From the NCBI RefSeq assembly GCF_014199985.1, contig NZ_JACHOS010000016.1:62001-126000 (forward strand): 64,000 nt of DNA, given 5' to 3'. The translations under genes and the position numbers were made by a program. Each line of letters begins with the position of its first letter. The first letter of the stretch is position 1. The notes beneath the pieces were generated by a model. It ran no database searches and was not told the DNA's origin. It was given only the letters and a program-made list of their open reading frames with translations. The DNA is from Methylorubrum rhodesianum (GTDB lineage: Bacteria; Pseudomonadota; Alphaproteobacteria; Rhizobiales; Beijerinckiaceae). Shown piece after piece: positions 18,526-27,582 of this stretch.

Positions 18526-20850
18526 TCATGCATCGACATCCACCGCACCCCGGAACGCCGCGGATGAACGGCTGACGTGCAGCGGTGATCGAGGTTGCAG
18601 CGTTCGTGTGTCGCCGGCAACAGTGATGTCGATCTCATCACCGTCGATCAGGGTGGCCTCCACCGCGTCACCAGTGATGCTGAGCCCGACGGAGCGACCG
18701 CGCCAGCGAACTTTGAAGGATAGACGTCTCCACGTGGGCGGCAGCTTGGGATCGAGTTCCAGGGTCTCGCCGGCCAAGTTCAGCCCCGCGATCCCGAGGA
18801 TCGCGGCCTGCCACAGGCCGCCGAGCCCGGCGATGCGAACGCCGCCGGCACTGTTTGGATCGGGATCGAGATCGAGGGAGGCCGTCTCCCGCATGTAGCG
18901 GAGCGCCATCTCGCTGTCCCCGAGGCGGGCCGCCACGCGCGCATGCATCGCTGCGCTCAGGGAGCTGCCGTGGGCACAGCGCGGCTCGTAGTGGCGGAAG
19001 TTGACCGCCGCGCCCTCCCCGGGGAACGCCTCGGGCAACAAGGCGATCAGCGCGACCACGTCGGCCTGCTTGACGACCTGCGAGCCCTGCGTCTGCTCGC
19101 GGCCGATCACCACGTCGATGGGCAGCGCGTGGGTGACGTAGTCCCTCACATCCAGCGGCTTCAATGCATGGAAGCCGGCAAACTGCTCGTAGAGCCCGGT
19201 GGTGGGATCGAGGCCGGTGACGATGCGCGCGACGGCGTCCCGCCAGTCGTCGAGTTCACCGTCGTCGAGGGCGATCCTGTCTTGGAGCGCGGCGGCGTGG
19301 TCGGGCCAGCGCTTCCGCAGCAGGTCCAACGCGTCCAGAGCACGCGCGATGTTCCAGCGTGCCATCACGTTGGTGAAGGCGTTGTCGTCCACATCCTCAT
19401 GGTACTCATCCGGCCCGATGACGTGGCGGATGTGGCGCCCGCCATCCGCTTCGGCCACGGCCCGGGAGGCCCAGAATCGCGCGGTTTCGACGAGGATTTC
19501 GACCCCGGCATCGCGGAAGAAGTCGTCGTCGCCGGTGGCGCGCCAATACTGCCAGACCGCGTATGCGATGTCGGCGCTGATGTGGTGTTCCATCTTGCCG
19601 GTCAGGATCTCGACCGGCTGCCCGGCGGGGCCCAGCACCGTTTCCGGTGTGGTTTCCTCACCGGTATCGGCCGACTCCCAGGGATAGAGCGCGCCTCGGT
19701 ACCCGAACAGTTCAGCCTTCGCACGGGCGGCGGGCAGCATGTGGTACCGGTACATCAACAGCGCGCGCGCCGCTTCCGGCCAGACGGCGGTGTAGTATGG
19801 CAGAAGATAGGTCTCGGTATCCCAGAAGACGTGGCCGAAATAGGCATCGCCGGTCAGGCCGCGCGCACCGATCGACACCCGGTCGTCGTCCGGGTTGGCG
19901 GCGCTCGTCAAATGGTAGACGGCGAACCGCAGGGCGCGCTCCAGATCGTCATCGCCGTCGATGTCGATCCCGCCGTCCTCCCAGTGGTCGTTCCAGGCGG
20001 CCTCATGCGCCCGCAGGACAGCACGCCAGCCCAAGTTGGTGCCGCGCTCCAGCGCCGCCTCCGCGTGCGGCGTCGGGTCTTCCGCCGGTCGGTCCGATCG
20101 CGCCACGGCGACGTGGCGAGCCAGTTCGGCAACCTGGCCGGCCTTGGAGCGCCAGCGCCAGATCCACCGCAGCGGGAACGGGCGCTCGGCAGGGACCGAG
20201 GCTCCTTCGAGGCGCAGCTCTGCACCGCCGGCCATCGCCACAACCTTGCCCGTCCCCTCGGTGCGCCAAGTGCCCACTTCGTTCTTGAGACGAATCGGCT
20301 CCATGCCGAGACCGGCCAGACCGAAGCTCGCTTCGAGGCGGACGTCGACGCCATCCCGGTCCAGCACGACGCGCTGCACTTGCAGCCCCGCCGCGCGGTC
20401 TGCCAGCGACAGCAGGCGAAGCTCGTGGCCCGTCGCGGTGATGCCGGCCGGCGTTCGATGCGTCCATTCGGAGAGCAGCACGCCGCGCCGCATGTCGAGC
20501 CGCCGCAGGCCGCGAAGCATCTCACCCTCGCGTGACACGAGCGGCTCTCCATCGAGGATGAGGCGGACCCGCGACCAATCGGCGACGGGCACGAGTGCCG
20601 GAACGGGCGGTTCGGTATTCGGCATGTCGAACAGCCCCGCCACGTAGCAGCGCGGCCATGAGGCCCAACGGATGTACCCGAGCCAGCTGACCCAGGTCGG
20701 CCCTCGGCTCGTGGAGCGCGCGGCGCGCATTCCGAGGAAGCCGTTGCCGAGGGCAAAACGCGACTCGACGGCACTTTCCGTGAGCACGTTGTAGCCTTCA
20801 TGCGCCAGAACCCAACCGGGCGCCTCCGTCGGTTGAAGCAGATCAAGCAT
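18526..20850 (-). CDS. Second GH65 glycoside phosphorylase-like enzyme
   Basis: About 774 residues with GH65 layout: ALGNGFLGMRAA near the N-terminus, the barrel with FWDTETYLLPYY, the general-acid motif VIGPDEYHEDVDDNAFTNV and the phosphate-loop-like AHGSSLSAAM. It is clearly divergent from the GH65 protein at 14397-16769, so the two may use different disaccharides. The ATG at 20850 lies inside the last codons of the beta-phosphoglucomutase gene (8-base overlap), so the two are translationally coupled. That pairing supports release of beta-glucose-1-phosphate. A start further upstream would add residues that overlap pgm more deeply and is less likely. Confidence 0.87.
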   Translation of the reverse strand: MLDLLQPTEAPGWVLAHEGYNVLTESAVESRFALGNGFLGMRAARSTSRGPTWVSWLGYIRWASWPRCYVAGLFDMPNTEPPVPALVPVADWSRVRLILDGEPLVSREGEMLRGLRRLDMRRGVLLSEWTHRTPAGITATGHELRLLSLADRAAGLQVQRVVLDRDGVDVRLEASFGLAGLGMEPIRLKNEVGTWRTEGTGKVVAMAGGAELRLEGASVPAERPFPLRWIWRWRSKAGQVAELARHVAVARSDRPAEDPTPHAEAALERGTNLGWRAVLRAHEAAWNDHWEDGGIDIDGDDDLERALRFAVYHLTSAANPDDDRVSIGARGLTGDAYFGHVFWDTETYLLPYYTAVWPEAARALLMYRYHMLPAARAKAELFGYRGALYPWESADTGEETTPETVLGPAGQPVEILTGKMEHHISADIAYAVWQYWRATGDDDFFRDAGVEILVETARFWASRAVAEADGGRHIRHVIGPDEYHEDVDDNAFTNVMARWNIARALDALDLLRKRWPDHAAALQDRIALDDGELDDWRDAVARIVTGLDPTTGLYEQFAGFHALKPLDVRDYVTHALPIDVVIGREQTQGSQVVKQADVVALIALLPEAFPGEGAAVNFRHYEPRCAHGSSLSAAMHARVAARLGDSEMALRYMRETASLDLDPDPNSAGGVRIAGLGGLWQAAILGIAGLNLAGETLELDPKLPPTWRRLSFKVRWRGRSVGLSITGDAVEATLIDGDEIDITVAGDTRTLQPRSPLHVSRSSAAFRGAVDVDA

Positions 20851-21568
20851 CTTCGACGGGCTCCTGAGCAGCCCGGGCGCGCAGCGTGCCCTCGGCCAGA
20901 GTGGCGACCTCGACCTGATCAAGACTTGTCACGACGAGATCGGCGCCTGCCTCGCTCAGCAGGACTTCGTCGCCGAGGCGGGCGATCCCGATTGCGGTCA
21001 TTCCGCCGGCGCGGGCGGCCCGGATGCCGGCCGGTGCGTCCTCCACCACGATGCACTGCGCCGGCGACGTCTTCACGGCTTCGGCCGCGAGCAGAAAGAG
21101 AGCCGGATCCGGCTTACCCTTCGGCACCTCGTGGCCGCTGAGGTCGGCGTCGAACAGCGAGAGCAGCGTGCGCCCGTCCGGCAACTTCAGGCGGGTCAGC
21201 ATCGCGGCGGCGTTCTTCGACGAGGAGGCGAGCGCCAGCCGCAGTCCAGCCACGTTCAGCGCAGCGGCGAAGCGCATGGCATCGGGAAAAACCTCGAAGC
21301 TGCCCTCCTCGATCAGCCGGTCGATGAGCGCCTGCTTCTTGTCCGCATAGTCTGCCGACCGGCGCGCGGCCTCCGGCCCGCCGAGCCGCTCGAGCACCGC
21401 ACGAGCCCCCTCGAGGCGAGGCCGTCCGGCAACGTTCGCTTGATAGAAGGCGGTGGTGAAGCCTGCCGGATCGGCAAAACCTTTCAGCGCCTCGCGCCAT
21501 GCGCGCTCGTGGGGCGAGTTCACGAGCACGCCGTCTACGTCGAAGATCGCGGCGCGAAGGCTCGGCAT
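20843..21568 (-). CDS. pgmB: Beta-phosphoglucomutase (HAD superfamily)
   Basis: The 241-residue protein shows HAD motif I AIFDVDGVLVNS, motif II ALASSSKNAAAML, the Lys of motif III in VPKGKPDPALFLLAAE and motif IV CIVVEDAPAGIRAA. Cap and core resemble beta-phosphoglucomutases, which convert beta-glucose-1-phosphate to glucose-6-phosphate. The overlap with the GH65 gene and the adjacent phosphoketolase gene (33 bases away) supports this assignment over a generic phosphatase. ATG at 21568 is used; GTG at 21571 is equally close. Confidence 0.85.
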   Translation of the reverse strand: MPSLRAAIFDVDGVLVNSPHERAWREALKGFADPAGFTTAFYQANVAGRPRLEGARAVLERLGGPEAARRSADYADKKQALIDRLIEEGSFEVFPDAMRFAAALNVAGLRLALASSSKNAAAMLTRLKLPDGRTLLSLFDADLSGHEVPKGKPDPALFLLAAEAVKTSPAQCIVVEDAPAGIRAARAGGMTAIGIARLGDEVLLSEAGADLVVTSLDQVEVATLAEGTLRARAAQEPVEDA

Positions 21569-21601
21569 CACCGCGCGCGACGCCGGTCGAGGCGCCCCTC
21601 C

Positions 21602-24037
21602 TCACACATTGTCGCTCTCTGTCGAGCTTGCGGCACGCGCCGTCGTCATGGCGCCCCACGACCAGCCAGACACCTCGGGCATGTCGTCACCGTACCGACC
21701 GATATACTCCCGGTGATCGATCAGCTTGTCCCGGATCGCCTGCTTGGCGTAGGCCGCACGGGCGGCCAGACCCGGCACGCGATCGATGACGTCGCCCACC
21801 AGGTGGAAGCGGTCGATATCGTTCATCACGCACATGTCGAACGGCGTGCTCGTCGTGCCCTCCTCCTTGTAGCCGCGCACGTGGAAGTTTCCGTGCCCGT
21901 GGCGACGATAGATCAGCCGGTGAATGAGCCACGGATAGCCGTGAAAGGCGAAGACAACCGGTTTGTCTGTCGTGAACAGGGCGTCAAAGTCCTGATCCGA
22001 GAGCCCGTGGGGATGCTCCGTATCGGGCTGCAGCTTCATCAAGTTCACGACGTTGACGACGCGCACCTTGAGGTCCGGAGCATAGCGGCGAAGGAGGTCG
22101 ACGGCCGCGAGCGTCTCCATGGTCGGCACGTCCCCGCAGCAGGCCATGACGACGTCCGGCTCGCTGCCGCGATCGTTGCTCGCCCATGCCCAGATTCCGA
22201 GCCCGGCCGTGCAGTGCTTGACCGCCTCATCCATCGTGAGCCACTGCGGCGCCGGCTGCTTGCCTGCCACGATTACGTTAACGTAATTTCGGCTCCTCAA
22301 GCAATGATCGGTCACCGAGAGAAGACAATTGGCGTCCGGCGGCAAATACACACGCACCACCTCCGCCTTCTTGTTCACGACATGATCGATGAAACCGGGA
22401 TCCTGATGACTGAATCCATTGTGATCCTGCCGCCACACGTGGCTCGATAGGAGGTAGTTCAGCGATCCGATCGGCCGCCGCCAAGGAATGTGGTTGCAGA
22501 CCTTCAGCCATTTGGCGTGCTGATTGAACATCGAGTCGATGATGTGGATGAAAGCCTCATAGCAGGAAAAGAAACCGTGCCGGCCGGTCAGCAGGTAGCC
22601 CTCGAGCCAGCCCTGGCACTGATGTTCGCTCAGCATCTCCATCACGCGGCCATCGGGCGCGAGGTGATCGTCCCACGGCAGGGTCTCGGCCACCCAGGCG
22701 CGGTTGGTGACTTCGAGCGCGTCCTGCCAGCGGTTGGAATTGTTCTCGTCCGGGCTGAACAGCCTGAAGTTCCGCGCCTCGGCATTCAGCGCAAGGACGT
22801 CGCGCAGAAAGCGGCCCATCACACGCGTGGATTCCGCCATGGTCGCTCCGGGCGCCGTCATGGTGACGGCGTAGTCGCGGAAATCCGGCAGCCGGAGGTC
22901 GCGCAGCAACGCGCCGCCGTTGGCATGCGGGTTGGCGCTCATGCGCCGCTCACCCTTCGGGGCAATGTCGGCGATCTCGGATCGCAATCGACCGCTCACG
23001 TCGAAAAGCTCGCCGGGCCGGTAGGAGAGCATCCAGTCTTCGAGGATCCGCACGTGGGCCGGATTGTCGTGCATCTCGCCCATCGGCACTTGATGCGAGC
23101 GCCAGTAGTCCTCGGTGCGTCGGCCGTCGATTTCGCTCGGGCAGGTCCAGCCCTTGGGTGTGCGGAGCACGATCATCGGCCAGAGCGGTCTGCGCGTAAA
23201 ACCTTTGTCGCGCGCCTCGGCTTTGATCTGCAGGATGTCCGTCAGCACCGTGTCCAGCGTAGAAGCCATGAGCTGGTGCATCTCGGCCGGGTCGCTGCCT
23301 TCGACGAAGTAGGGTGTGTAGCCGTATCCCTTGAAAAGATGTTCGAGCTCCTCGTGGCTGATCCGAGCGAGGACGGTCGGGTTCGCGATCTTGTAGCCGT
23401 TGAGGTGAAGGATCGGCAGAACCGTCCCATCGCTCGCCGGGTTGAGGAACTTGTTGGAATGCCAACTGGTTGCCAGGGGGCCCGTCTCAGCTTCGCCGTC
23501 GCCGACGACGCAGGCGACGATGAGATCGGGGTTGTCGAAGGCCGCCCCATAGGCATGCGAGAGGGAGTAGCCCAGCTCGCCGCCCTCATGCATCGAGCCC
23601 GGTGTTTCGGGCGCGACGTGGCTTGGAATTCCACCGGGAAAGGAAAACTGCTTGAAAAGGCGCCGCATGCCCTCGGCGTCCGCGGAGATCTGCGGATAGA
23701 CCTCGCTGTAAGTTCCCTCGAGATAAGCGTTGGCGATCACCCCAGGACCGCCATGCCCCGGTCCGGTGATATAGATCATATCAAGATCGTGCTTCTTGAT
23801 CAGGCGATTCAAATGAACATAGATGAAATTCAGGCCCGGCGTTGTGCCCCAATGGCCGAGCAGACGCGGCTTGATGTGCTCCTTGGTCAGCGTCTCCTTC
23901 AACAAAGGATTGTCGAGCAGATAGATCTGCCCGACCGACAGGTAGTTTGCCGCGCGCCAATAGGCATCGACCAGGTCGAGCTCTGATGCTTCCGCTGCGC
24001 GCTTGGAGTGCCGCCGTTTCTTGACGATAGCGTCCAT
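21602..24037 (-). CDS. xfp: Phosphoketolase (xylulose-5-P/fructose-6-P)
   Basis: The 811 residues cover a full thiamine-diphosphate phosphoketolase. Visible motifs are GHWGTTPGLNFIYVH, YITGPGHGGPGVIANAYLEG, GGELGYSLSHAYGAAFDNP, VVGDGEAETGPLATSWHSNK and the C-terminal FAFHGYPWLIHRLIYRR. It splits xylulose-5-phosphate or fructose-6-phosphate with phosphate to acetyl-phosphate plus a triose or tetrose phosphate. It heads the minus-strand block xfp-pgmB-GH65, so glucose units from phosphorolysis can flow straight to acetyl-phosphate. A GATCAAG element with a -10-like sequence lies about 300 bases upstream, pointing at it. Confidence 0.95.
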   Translation of the reverse strand: MDAIVKKRRHSKRAAEASELDLVDAYWRAANYLSVGQIYLLDNPLLKETLTKEHIKPRLLGHWGTTPGLNFIYVHLNRLIKKHDLDMIYITGPGHGGPGVIANAYLEGTYSEVYPQISADAEGMRRLFKQFSFPGGIPSHVAPETPGSMHEGGELGYSLSHAYGAAFDNPDLIVACVVGDGEAETGPLATSWHSNKFLNPASDGTVLPILHLNGYKIANPTVLARISHEELEHLFKGYGYTPYFVEGSDPAEMHQLMASTLDTVLTDILQIKAEARDKGFTRRPLWPMIVLRTPKGWTCPSEIDGRRTEDYWRSHQVPMGEMHDNPAHVRILEDWMLSYRPGELFDVSGRLRSEIADIAPKGERRMSANPHANGGALLRDLRLPDFRDYAVTMTAPGATMAESTRVMGRFLRDVLALNAEARNFRLFSPDENNSNRWQDALEVTNRAWVAETLPWDDHLAPDGRVMEMLSEHQCQGWLEGYLLTGRHGFFSCYEAFIHIIDSMFNQHAKWLKVCNHIPWRRPIGSLNYLLSSHVWRQDHNGFSHQDPGFIDHVVNKKAEVVRVYLPPDANCLLSVTDHCLRSRNYVNVIVAGKQPAPQWLTMDEAVKHCTAGLGIWAWASNDRGSEPDVVMACCGDVPTMETLAAVDLLRRYAPDLKVRVVNVVNLMKLQPDTEHPHGLSDQDFDALFTTDKPVVFAFHGYPWLIHRLIYRRHGHGNFHVRGYKEEGTTSTPFDMCVMNDIDRFHLVGDVIDRVPGLAARAAYAKQAIRDKLIDHREYIGRYGDDMPEVSGWSWGAMTTARAASSTESDNV

Positions 24038-24927
24038 CTGACTGCCCAGGGATATTACAGGTTCGTTTTGCTGCCGTGCGATGCACTGTTTTTAATCGAA
24101 TGGTTCCCCTCGATACGCTTCACGATTCAGGTTGGATCTTGAGATCGGATACGGCTCGAACATGACTCAAGCTTCCGTGCGGGACGCACATCGCGGCATA
24201 CGACTCGCGGATGCCGTGTGCTCGGGGAAGCTTTCATGAGGTCTTCTCCTGGTCGGAGGACACCATGCATCGAGAGCCGCGTCGCGCCGGGCTAGGCCCG
24301 AAGTCCTGCCCCGCGTCGCGTCGATCCGTCCACGGCAGGCACGCTAGCACCGCGCCGGGCGCCACGCTTGATCCAACAGGACAGGCACGGCTTTGGGATG
24401 CGGCGACGCTCGGTCGCTCCTGTCTTTAGACAGAGGCGGACCGTGTGATCCCCGGCCAACTGTCCTCAAGATCGGCTCTGATCCGTTTGGAGTAGCTCGC
24501 GTTCGGGACCCGACCCTGACGCCGACCGAATGGCGGCCTGCGCGAACCATATGAGCCCAGGGTCTCGATGCTTATGTCCAGCTTGTGCGCCGTCCACGCA
24601 AAAGGCTTCTGATGTCCCTGACTGCGATGGGAATCACTGCGATGCAAATCGTTGAGACAGCAGCCCGTTCCTTCGTCGACCCGTCACGAACAGATCATCG
24701 CGGCGAACACTGCTTATCCGACAATCGATCCTCTCTGCAGGATCATTGATTCGTTCTTTGAAGGCATACATATCGAACAACGGCGCGTCGCCAGAGCATC
24801 GACGTCCTTACACCGGGTCGGTGTTGTCTCGGATCGCCGCCTCGGGTCTGATCGCCGACAGGCTCACGCAAGCAGAATAGGCTCGGCTCCGCTGATCCGG
24901 CGCATCTCGTTACCGAAGGAGGTTGCG
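24038..24927. other. Long intergenic region between xfp and a divergent secreted-protein gene
   Basis: There are 890 bases without a convincing gene; short frames here have no signal peptide, family motif or good ribosome site. The only structured signal I see is the minus-strand promoter element at 24339-24382. If transcription starts there, xfp would have a 5' leader of roughly 300 bases. Confidence 0.4.
24339..24382 (-). promoter_or_regulatory. GATCAAG element with -10-like TAGCGTGC, pointing at xfp (copy 5)
   Basis: In minus orientation GTCCT-GTTG-GATCAAG occupies 24382-24367. TAGCGTGC begins exactly 20 bases later (24346-24339), two mismatches from the TACCGTTC found at copies 1, 3 and 6. 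Confidence 0.7.
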
Positions 24928-25347
24928 ATGAAAACCGCACAATTCGTGGGCGCTACCATGATCGGCTTCATCAGTCTGGCCGGAGTGACGCCGGCACGGG
25001 CGGTCGATTCCAGCCTGTCGGGGTACCAGGGCGCCTGGGTTCTGGATGGCCGCGACTGCGCAGATGTGTTTTCGTCCGGCGGGAAAGTAAAGGCATTCAA
25101 AAAGCCTGTCGACATTTTCGCGCCCGCATTCGTGATCTCCGGCAAGCGCCTGAGAACTCCGATGGCATCCTGTCAGATCAAATCGACCCAGCCGAATAAG
25201 GATCGTCATGTCTTCCTCCTCGACTGCACGAACAGTGTCGCGAGCAATGAGGTCAGGGTGGTGATGGCGATATCACCCGATCGCGGCCTCAAACGCTACT
25301 ACGGCGATCAAGATCCGACAGGCGTCGCCTATCGGCGCTGCTCGTGA
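24928..25347 (+). CDS. Small periplasmic hypothetical protein
   Basis: The protein is 139 residues, with the ATG eight bases after GAAGGAGG. The signal peptide ends TPARA. The mature part begins LSGYQGAWVLDGRDCADVF and includes FVISGKRLRTPMASCQIKST. It resembles small exported proteins of Hyphomicrobiales that start with a 'G.W..DGRDC...F' pattern and contain a few conserved Cys. Function is unknown. It is the last gene before a GATCAAG element. Confidence 0.7.
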   Translation: MKTAQFVGATMIGFISLAGVTPARAVDSSLSGYQGAWVLDGRDCADVFSSGGKVKAFKKPVDIFAPAFVISGKRLRTPMASCQIKSTQPNKDRHVFLLDCTNSVASNEVRVVMAISPDRGLKRYYGDQDPTGVAYRRCS

Positions 25348-25438
25348 GCGACGCGAAGGCCGCGGGCCGCCGGCGCCGCGATGCTCATGAATGCCCAAGT
25401 GCGCATGCGACCGCGGCCTCGTGCGGACCTCGCCGGGC

Positions 25439-25482
25439 GTCCTCTTGGATCAAGCGGCGCGGCCGACTTCGTCATACCGTTC
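25439..25482 (+). promoter_or_regulatory. GATCAAG element with -10-like TACCGTTC (copy 3)
   Basis: GTCCT-CTTG-GATCAAG at 25439-25454 is followed exactly 20 bases later by TACCGTTC (25475-25482). It points at the Gly-rich secreted protein gene starting at 25591. Confidence 0.75.
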
Positions 25483-25590
25483 GACGACCTTGATGTTGAA
25501 GCCGCGCGGGCTTCGAAGATGATCACAGCTGCGGCATCAACTCTGTTTCGCATCGATGTGATTTTCTTCACCAGAGACGGAGATACTGCC

Positions 25591-26001
25591 ATGAAAGCTG
25601 TCCTAATCTCGTCCGCGGCCTTTGTCGCCCTGATCCTGACCAGCGTCGCGGCGGATGCACGTGGCTTCCGTGGCGGCGGCGGAGGGTTCCGCGGCGGTGG
25701 CGGCTTCCACGCCGGCGGGTTCCGGGGTGGTGGAGTCCGGGGCGGAGGCTATCGCGGAGGCATGGCCGGCTATCGCGGCGGGTACGGACGCGGGGGCCGA
25801 TACGGTTACGCAGGCGCCGGCCGCTACGGCTACGCGAGAGTCGGCCGCTACGGTTACGGCTATGGATACCGTCCCGGCTACGGGCTCGCGGCGGCTGGAG
25901 TCGGCGCCGCAGCGGCCGCCGGCTATTACGGCTCCACTTATGGAGGATGTGGACCGAACGCCTATTACGACTCCTATGCCGGCGGCTGCCGGCCCTACTG
26001 A
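25591..26001 (+). CDS. Gly/Arg/Tyr-rich secreted protein
   Basis: Signal peptide MKAVLISSAAFVALILTSVA...ADA, then about 80 residues of FRGGGGG/GYRGG/RYGY repeats. A short Ala/Gly hydrophobic patch follows (LAAAGVGAAAAAGYYG), and the C-terminal GGCGPNAYYDSYAGGCRPY contains two Cys. The open frame extends about 70 codons further upstream, but that part has no signal peptide and includes the promoter element, so ATG at 25591 is chosen. It belongs to the same broad class as the genes at 5732 and 27069. The role is unknown; envelope or surface localisation is expected. Confidence 0.78.
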   Translation: MKAVLISSAAFVALILTSVAADARGFRGGGGGFRGGGGFHAGGFRGGGVRGGGYRGGMAGYRGGYGRGGRYGYAGAGRYGYARVGRYGYGYGYRPGYGLAAAGVGAAAAAGYYGSTYGGCGPNAYYDSYAGGCRPY

Positions 26002-26383
26002 CGAGGAGACATGGCAAGCCCGCGCGCCGCACTCCACGAGCGCGGGCGAAGGCACGGCGACAGGGCCGGGAACGGGCGGACAGCGGACCGTGTCCGGCCC
26101 GACACGAATTCTCTGTCGCCCGTAGAAATCCGATCCGCCGCAGACTTCATGGCCGGATCCATCCCGGCGAGACTGTGATCAGCGACCGGCGTGCCCGCAT
26201 GAACAGAGGCGAACGCCCTCGTCCGCGCAGGTCGCGTATCCGGGGCTGTGATACGCCGGTACGCATGGGGTGGGCGGGTCTGGACCGGGCATCGATGCCT
26301 CCACGCCGCGCGAGCTCTGCGTCCTCCAAGGCCATATGCCGGCGCTTCCGACTTGGAGATCCAGCCGGGAGAGTCTCGGTTAT
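26002..26383. other. Convergent intergenic region
   Basis: There are 382 bases between two convergent genes and no gene was found. An imperfect GC hairpin (7-bp arms CCCGCGC/GCGCGGG at 26019-26046) just past the Gly-rich gene could end its transcript, but there is no T run. Confidence 0.35.
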
Positions 26384-26905
26384 TCAAGTCAGTTGAAGAG
26401 TCACGTGGATGGCCTCTGCATCACGCTTCTTACGCAGCGGCAATCCGCACCGCTCGAACAGCTTCAACATGGGTGCGTTGTCCGGCAGGACATGCGCGAT
26501 CAGTTCCGTCAATCCCTTTCCGCGGGCGATGCTGATGAGGTGTCGCGTCAGCAGGCCGCCGATGCCCTGACCTTGGAACGGGTCGATCACGGTGAAGGCC
26601 ACTTCGGCTTGCCCGGGCTGCGTCACAAGATATCGGGCACCGCCTGCGATGACAGGCTCGCCGTCCTGCTCCGTGACCGCCACTAGGGCCACGTGACTTG
26701 TGAAGTCGACGTTGAGGAAGAAGGTGATCTCCTTGTCGGTGAAATGGCGCCTCGGGCCGAAGAAGCGGAGATAGAGCGAGCGCGCGCTGGTATGATCGAC
26801 GGCCGTCAGCAATCGGTCGCGATCGTCCGGCCGTAGGGCGCGGATTTCCACAGCGCATCCGGCACGCGAGCGCTCGATGACGGAGTATCGCGACAGGTCA
26901 TCCAT
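26384..26905 (-). CDS. GNAT-family N-acetyltransferase
   Basis: About 174 residues from the ATG at 26905 (MDDLSRYSVIERSRAG). The core shows a typical GNAT fold with VEIRALRPDDRDRLL at the start, VALVAVTEQDGEPVIAGGAR, the motif A region VAFTVIDPFQGQGIGGLLTR with the acetyl-CoA loop Q-G-x-G-I-G, and LPDNAPMLKLFERCG at the end. The longer open frame upstream is not conserved in style. The acceptor substrate is unknown. The gene stands alone. Confidence 0.8.
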   Translation of the reverse strand: MDDLSRYSVIERSRAGCAVEIRALRPDDRDRLLTAVDHTSARSLYLRFFGPRRHFTDKEITFFLNVDFTSHVALVAVTEQDGEPVIAGGARYLVTQPGQAEVAFTVIDPFQGQGIGGLLTRHLISIARGKGLTELIAHVLPDNAPMLKLFERCGLPLRKKRDAEAIHVTLQLT

Positions 26906-27068
26906 GGCAGTCGGGCATGACAGTCGAGCCTGGAAGTCGGGGTTCAGCGGACGTGGTGAGGCCCCGATACAGGCGACGGGCAACGCCGGCTGTCGTGACG
27001 GACATAGGTCCGGCGCGCCCCTCTGATCGGCCCCGCGATGCAACCGCTCCCCGTCGCAGAACTATGTC

Positions 27069-27395
27069 CTAGCGGCGGAAGCGGCCGCCTCCGTGGAAGC
27101 CCCGCGCCCCGTGGTAACCGCCGACCCGCCGGCCATACACGGCGCGCCCTCCGTAGACTCGGCCCCCGCGATAGCCGTAGGCGCGGCCGCCGTAGACGCC
27201 GTAGGCGCGCCCACCGTAGGCGCCGCCGTACACGTTCGGCCGGCACCCTCCGTATGGCCCGCGGTGGAAACCGACCCCGCAGCCGCCCGCAGCCTGGGCC
27301 TGGCCGATGCCGATCCGGCCGGATTCGGGCCAGCTCATTCCGAGCATGGCTGCGAACGTCAGGGCAGCGAGGGCCATCCGTCTTGATGCTCTCAT
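27069..27395 (-). CDS. GCG/CRPN-type Gly/Tyr-rich secreted protein
   Basis: From ATG at 27395 the protein is 108 residues. The signal-like region (RRMALAALTFAAMLGMS) is followed by GCGVGFHRGPYGGCRPN, then repeats of YGGRAYG/YRGGRVYGG. The GCG...CRPN block ahead of Gly-rich repeats is, as I recall, a recognised prefix domain in NCBI models for alphaproteobacterial secreted proteins. The two Cys pairs may bind metal or form disulphides. Function is unknown. A GATCAAG element with TACCGTTC lies about 110 bases upstream in the correct orientation. Confidence 0.75.
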   Translation of the reverse strand: MRASRRMALAALTFAAMLGMSWPESGRIGIGQAQAAGGCGVGFHRGPYGGCRPNVYGGAYGGRAYGVYGGRAYGYRGGRVYGGRAVYGRRVGGYHGARGFHGGGRFRR

Positions 27396-27504
27396 CAGGG
27401 GCACTCCACCGGTCACGAGTCACGGCCGGACGATCGACACGCTGACGCTGCGCCGTCGGTGCCGGTCCCGACGCCCCGCGTCGAAGGTCGGGGTTTGGCG
27501 ATCG

Positions 27505-27548
27505 GAACGGTAGAACGAGGCTGGCACCGGCGCTTGATCCGATGGGAC
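27505..27548 (-). promoter_or_regulatory. GATCAAG element with -10-like TACCGTTC (copy 6)
   Basis: In minus orientation GTCCC-ATCG-GATCAAG occupies 27548-27533. TACCGTTC follows exactly 20 bases later (27512-27505). It points at the GCG/CRPN-type gene starting at 27395. Confidence 0.75.
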
Positions 27549-27582
27549 TGACGGTGTCGCGGCCTCTACGGACGTCGCGCGG

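Noticed and set aside
24426..24647. A 73-codon minus-strand frame upstream of xfp
   Set aside because: No signal peptide, motif or good ribosome site; composition fits non-coding GC-rich DNA.
26019..26046. Hairpin after the Gly-rich gene as a terminator
   Set aside because: The stem is short with a long loop and there is no T run, so it is only mentioned in the intergenic entry.
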